A stretch of DNA of 64,000 nt, taken from RGIG3077 sp045541475 (GTDB taxonomy: Bacteria > Bacillota > Clostridia > Oscillospirales > Ruminococcaceae). Location of the stretch: positions 35,747 through 99,746 of the forward strand of contig JAZQJI010000041.1 in the NCBI GenBank assembly GCA_045541475.1, in the 5' to 3' direction. The notes beneath the pieces are model-generated. The model searched no databases, had not been told where the DNA came from, and saw only the letters and a program-made list of their open reading frames with translations. Shown here piece after piece: positions 61,660 to 64,000 of the stretch (its first letter is position 1; every line of letters starts with the position of its first letter). The translations under genes and the position numbers were made by a program.

Positions 61660-63216
61660 TTAAGCAGCGGAAATTACAGAAAATCTTGCAATAGCAGATG
61701 CATCCATAGCGTTTACTTTTCCGTCGCCTGTATAGTCTGCAGCGAGCAGTGCAGAACCGCTGAGAGTAGATGCGCCAACAGCGTGACGAGCAACCAAAGT
61801 TGCGTCCATAGCGTTAATTCTTCCATCTCCGTTTACATCACCGGGAGTATATTCGGGAGTTGTTGCAGTTAGTTTATATTCAACAGAATTTGTTTCTGCC
61901 CATTCCTGACCATAGCTGCCTTCAATTACTTCAAGTACAAGATCATCTGCGCTAAGGAAAGCGTAAGTGCCGATTGAAGTAACAGATTCGGGAATGTTTA
62001 CGCTTTCAAGAGTATAGCACTTTGCGAAAGCGTGGTTTGCAATTGTTTCCAAACCTTCGTTGAGGTTGATAACCTTAAGTGCTGTGTTGTGGTAGAATGC
62101 GTAATTTGCGATGCTTTTAACGCTTGCGGGAATTGTAATTTCTTCAAGATACACGCAGTCAGTAAAGCAATCTCTGCCTATTGATACGAGCGTGTTGGGA
62201 AGATTAATTTCTTCAAGTTTGTGGCATTGGTAGAAAGTTTTGTCGCCGAGTTCAGTAATTCCTTCAGGAATTGTGATAGATGAAAGATATTCGCACTGTC
62301 TGAACGCCCATCTTTCCATTGTTGTTAAGGTGGAAGGCAATGTTACCGTGCTTAAATTGGAGTTGCCGTAGAATGCACCTTCACCGATGCTTATAAGACC
62401 TTCGGGAAGAATTGCCGATTTAAGATCGCAGCTGTAGAAAGCATAATCACCGATGTTTTCAAGAGTTGAAGGAAAATCAACATATTCCAATTTGCCACAT
62501 TCGTAGAACATATTGTCGGCAAATGATGTAAAGCCATCTGCTACGTGAACGGTTTTAAGCGCAGTACAAGTATCAAACACATTTTTGCCGATATAAGTTG
62601 TATTTACAGCGTTAATGGTAACTTCTTCAAGAGAAATACAGCCTGCAAAAGCACTTGCACCGATTGACTGTACAGTTTCCGGAATAACAACTGAAGTGAT
62701 AGCAACAAGTTCTGCCATTGAAGATTCGTTGATGTGTTTTACATTTGATGGAATAACAACATCATGGTTAACACCCTTATATGCGTAAAGAATGCCATCT
62801 CCCAAAACAATAAATTCATCGGTTGTATCACCGATATATCCGCTGTTGTAAAGAGCAGTGGGTGCAATTGATGTAACAGTTTTGGGAATTGTTATGCTTG
62901 TGAGAGCCAATGTGGATCTGAAAGCGTATGCACCAATAGATTCGACACCGCTTGCAATTGTAACGGTTTTAAGTTTTTCGCATTTATCAAATGCATAATC
63001 GCCGATAGCTACAACGGGGTATCCGTTGATTGTTGCGGGAATGTTTACACTTGTAACTGTTGTTGCACAGTCGGTAATTGTAATTTCCCCGTCTGTAACC
63101 GTGTAGGTCATGTTATTGTAAGTAGCTGCCGATGCTGTGAGTTCGAACGCGGGGACAGACGCTGTTGCAATTGCCAGTGTTGCAAGTAAAGCACTTGCTT
63201 TTTTTAAGATTTTCAT
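61660..63216 (-). CDS. Secreted BspA-type LRR protein with C-terminal type I dockerin
   Basis: The 518-residue protein starts at ATG 63214-63216 (AAAGGAGGA upstream); an in-frame upstream extension lacks a site. A signal peptide (KILKKASALLATLAIATASV) is followed by BspA/LRR_5 repeats (about 50-440; LPSTLENIGDYAFYSC and similar), then a cap VIEGSYGQEWAETNSVEYKL like that of the LRR lipoprotein at 33.4 kb. The last 65 residues are a type I dockerin (GDVNGDGRINAMDATLVA ... GDGKVNAMDASAIARF). It is predicted to be docked by a cohesin, probably for adhesion rather than catalysis. Confidence 0.93.
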   Translation of the reverse strand: MKILKKASALLATLAIATASVPAFELTASAATYNNMTYTVTDGEITITDCATTVTSVNIPATINGYPVVAIGDYAFDKCEKLKTVTIASGVESIGAYAFRSTLALTSITIPKTVTSIAPTALYNSGYIGDTTDEFIVLGDGILYAYKGVNHDVVIPSNVKHINESSMAELVAITSVVIPETVQSIGASAFAGCISLEEVTINAVNTTYIGKNVFDTCTALKTVHVADGFTSFADNMFYECGKLEYVDFPSTLENIGDYAFYSCDLKSAILPEGLISIGEGAFYGNSNLSTVTLPSTLTTMERWAFRQCEYLSSITIPEGITELGDKTFYQCHKLEEINLPNTLVSIGRDCFTDCVYLEEITIPASVKSIANYAFYHNTALKVINLNEGLETIANHAFAKCYTLESVNIPESVTSIGTYAFLSADDLVLEVIEGSYGQEWAETNSVEYKLTATTPEYTPGDVNGDGRINAMDATLVARHAVGASTLSGSALLAADYTGDGKVNAMDASAIARFSVISAA

Positions 63217-63370
63217 TTTCTTTTCCTCCTTTGAAATAGTTGTGGTGTAAGGATTATTAATCCGTACTCTTTTGCTTTTTTCGTACAATAATTACACTTG
63301 CATATATTTTACCATATATTATATCCTATGTTGTTAATAAATTGTATATTTTGCTTTGGTATAGAAAAAT

Positions 63371-63408
63371 AAAAAAGCATACAGTCAAAATTGACTGTAT
63401 GCTTTTTT
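63371..63408. terminator. Terminator after rplL
   Basis: An 18-bp perfect stem AAAAAAGCATACAGTCAA/TTGACTGTATGCTTTTTT with a 2-base loop; serves rplL on minus. Confidence 0.9.
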
Positions 63409-63426
63409 TGCAATGTAAGGTTAAAC

Positions 63427-63795
63427 TTACTTGAGCTCGATTGTAGCGCCAGCTTCTTCGAACTTCTTCTTGAGTTCTTCAGCGTCAGCCTTGGAAATGC
63501 CTTCCTTGATAGTCTTAGGAGCGGACTCAACGAGTTCCTTAGCTTCCTTAAGACCAAGACCGAGTTCGTTCTTAGCAACCTTGATAACGTCCATTTTCTT
63601 CTCACCGAAGGAAGCAAGAACAACGTCAAATTCTGTCTTTTCTTCTGCAGCAGCAGCGCCGCCAGCAGCAGGAGCAGCAGCTACAGCAGCTGTTACGCCA
63701 AATTCTTCCTGAATAGCCTCTACGCGTTCAGCAAGTTCCATTACTGAAAGAGCCTTGATATCTTCAATAAACTTTAATGTCTTTTCTGAAGCCAT
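63427..63795 (-). CDS. rplL: 50S ribosomal protein L7/L12
   Basis: The 122-residue protein is a complete L7/L12: N-terminal dimer domain (KTLKFIEDIKALSVMELAE), Ala/Gly-rich hinge (VAAAPAAGGAAAAEE) and globular C-terminal domain (FDVVLASFGEKKMDVIK ... GLGLKEAKELVESAPK). It forms the ribosomal stalk that recruits translation factors. AAAGGAGATT precedes ATG 63793-63795. A second copy of its hinge lies just upstream in transcription order. Confidence 0.98.
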   Translation of the reverse strand: MASEKTLKFIEDIKALSVMELAERVEAIQEEFGVTAAVAAAPAAGGAAAAEEKTEFDVVLASFGEKKMDVIKVAKNELGLGLKEAKELVESAPKTIKEGISKADAEELKKKFEEAGATIELK

Positions 63796-63857
63796 GATAA
63801 ATAATCTCCTTTAAATTAAAATATAGTTTTCGACATGAATAAATGTCACAGTTAAAA

Positions 63858-64000
63858 TTATGCTGCATCGTCTGTCTTGCTGTCTGCAACAGCCTTGATA
63901 ACAGCCATCTTTGCATCACCGAATGAAGCAAGAACAACGTCAAATTCTGTCTTTTCTTCTGCAGCAGCAGCGCCGCCAGCAGCAGGAGCAGCAGCTACAG
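63858..64000 (-). CDS. Gene fragment with L7/L12-like hinge and short C-terminus; L10 C-terminal extension or second rplL copy (runs off right edge)
   Basis: The visible 47 codons read VAAAPAAGGAAAAEEKTEF, DVVLASFGDAKMAVIKAV and ADSKTDDAA, then stop at 63858-63860. The first part is identical to the rplL hinge and start of its C-terminal domain, but it ends before most of that domain. In the usual order the gene here would be rplJ (L10), so the fragment may be an L10 with an L7/L12-derived tail; alternatively it is a shortened second L7/L12. The bases 63925-64000 repeat 63611-63686 exactly. Confidence 0.6.
   Translation of the reverse strand, partial: VAAAPAAGGAAAAEEKTEFDVVLASFGDAKMAVIKAVADSKTDDAA

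Noticed and set aside
1..64000. CRISPR arrays, tRNA or rRNA genes, insertion sequences, prophage
   Set aside because: I looked for regularly spaced repeats, tRNA TTC-loop patterns, transposase or integrase motifs and phage structural genes and saw none.

Overview
The window comes from a low-GC, Gram-positive gut or rumen type Firmicute, most probably a Ruminococcus-like member of the Oscillospiraceae. Supporting signs are type I dockerins with Ruminococcus-style repeats on a pectate lyase and on a leucine-rich-repeat protein, a cellulase with a CBM4/9-like module, a GH5 lipoprotein cellulase, glutamine synthetase III, HemZ, NrdR, an archaeal/vacuolar-type ATPase, TTG and GTG starts, and near-consensus TTGACA-17-TATAAT promoters. 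No species can be named from the sequence alone. No phage, insertion sequence, CRISPR array, tRNA or rRNA was found.

Layout. 1-5.7 kb: 5' part of a secreted cellulase, typA, and a modular secreted pectate lyase with dockerin. 5.8-10 kb: a hypothetical gene, a Nudix hydrolase, an ECF S-component paired with coaX (pantothenate to CoA), a damaged lipoprotein gene, a small XRE regulator, a 63-residue protein, and an independently promoted structured RNA. 10.2-18.6 kb: operon recJ-rel-MBL hydrolase-hemZ-zinc-ribbon protein-rlmD, then a small membrane ORF with an amber codon. 18.7-26.3 kb: NSS symporter, glnN, secD-secF, a TIM-barrel isomerase, nrdR. 26.4-33.2 kb: rhomboid protease, then a structured leader or 6S-like RNA with terminator, two acyl-CoA ligase genes (the second fused to an N-terminal sugar-isomerase-like TIM barrel), and convergent citrate synthase with a 24-codon ORF behind it. 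33.4-39.5 kb: LRR lipoprotein, then a leftward operon PHP phosphatase-Lrp-aminotransferase-ispE-HD protein. 39.7-49.9 kb: ACT protein and UPF0210 protein followed directly by a nine-gene V/A-ATPase cluster (H, C, I, K, F, E, A, B, D). 50-57.4 kb: pfkA, proC, two membrane proteins, flavin reductase, DUF5131 protein, and an adenosylhomocysteinase-family gene next to an MTA/SAH deaminase. 57.5-64 kb: leftward M42-M42-GNAT-GH5 operon, LRR-dockerin protein, rplL, and at the right edge the end of a gene that repeats part of rplL exactly.

Taken together the genes describe a fermentative plant-polysaccharide degrader: secreted or anchored cellulase, pectinase and LRR proteins outside, glycolysis (pfkA), CoA and acyl-CoA activation, citrate synthase, ion-coupled amino-acid uptake, nitrogen assimilation, stringent response, and an ATP-driven ion pump. 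The least explained items are the two structured RNAs (about 9.9-10.05 kb minus and 27.19-27.38 kb plus), the TIM-barrel/acyl-CoA-ligase fusion, the likely S-inosylhomocysteine route, and the L7/L12-like tail at the right edge.
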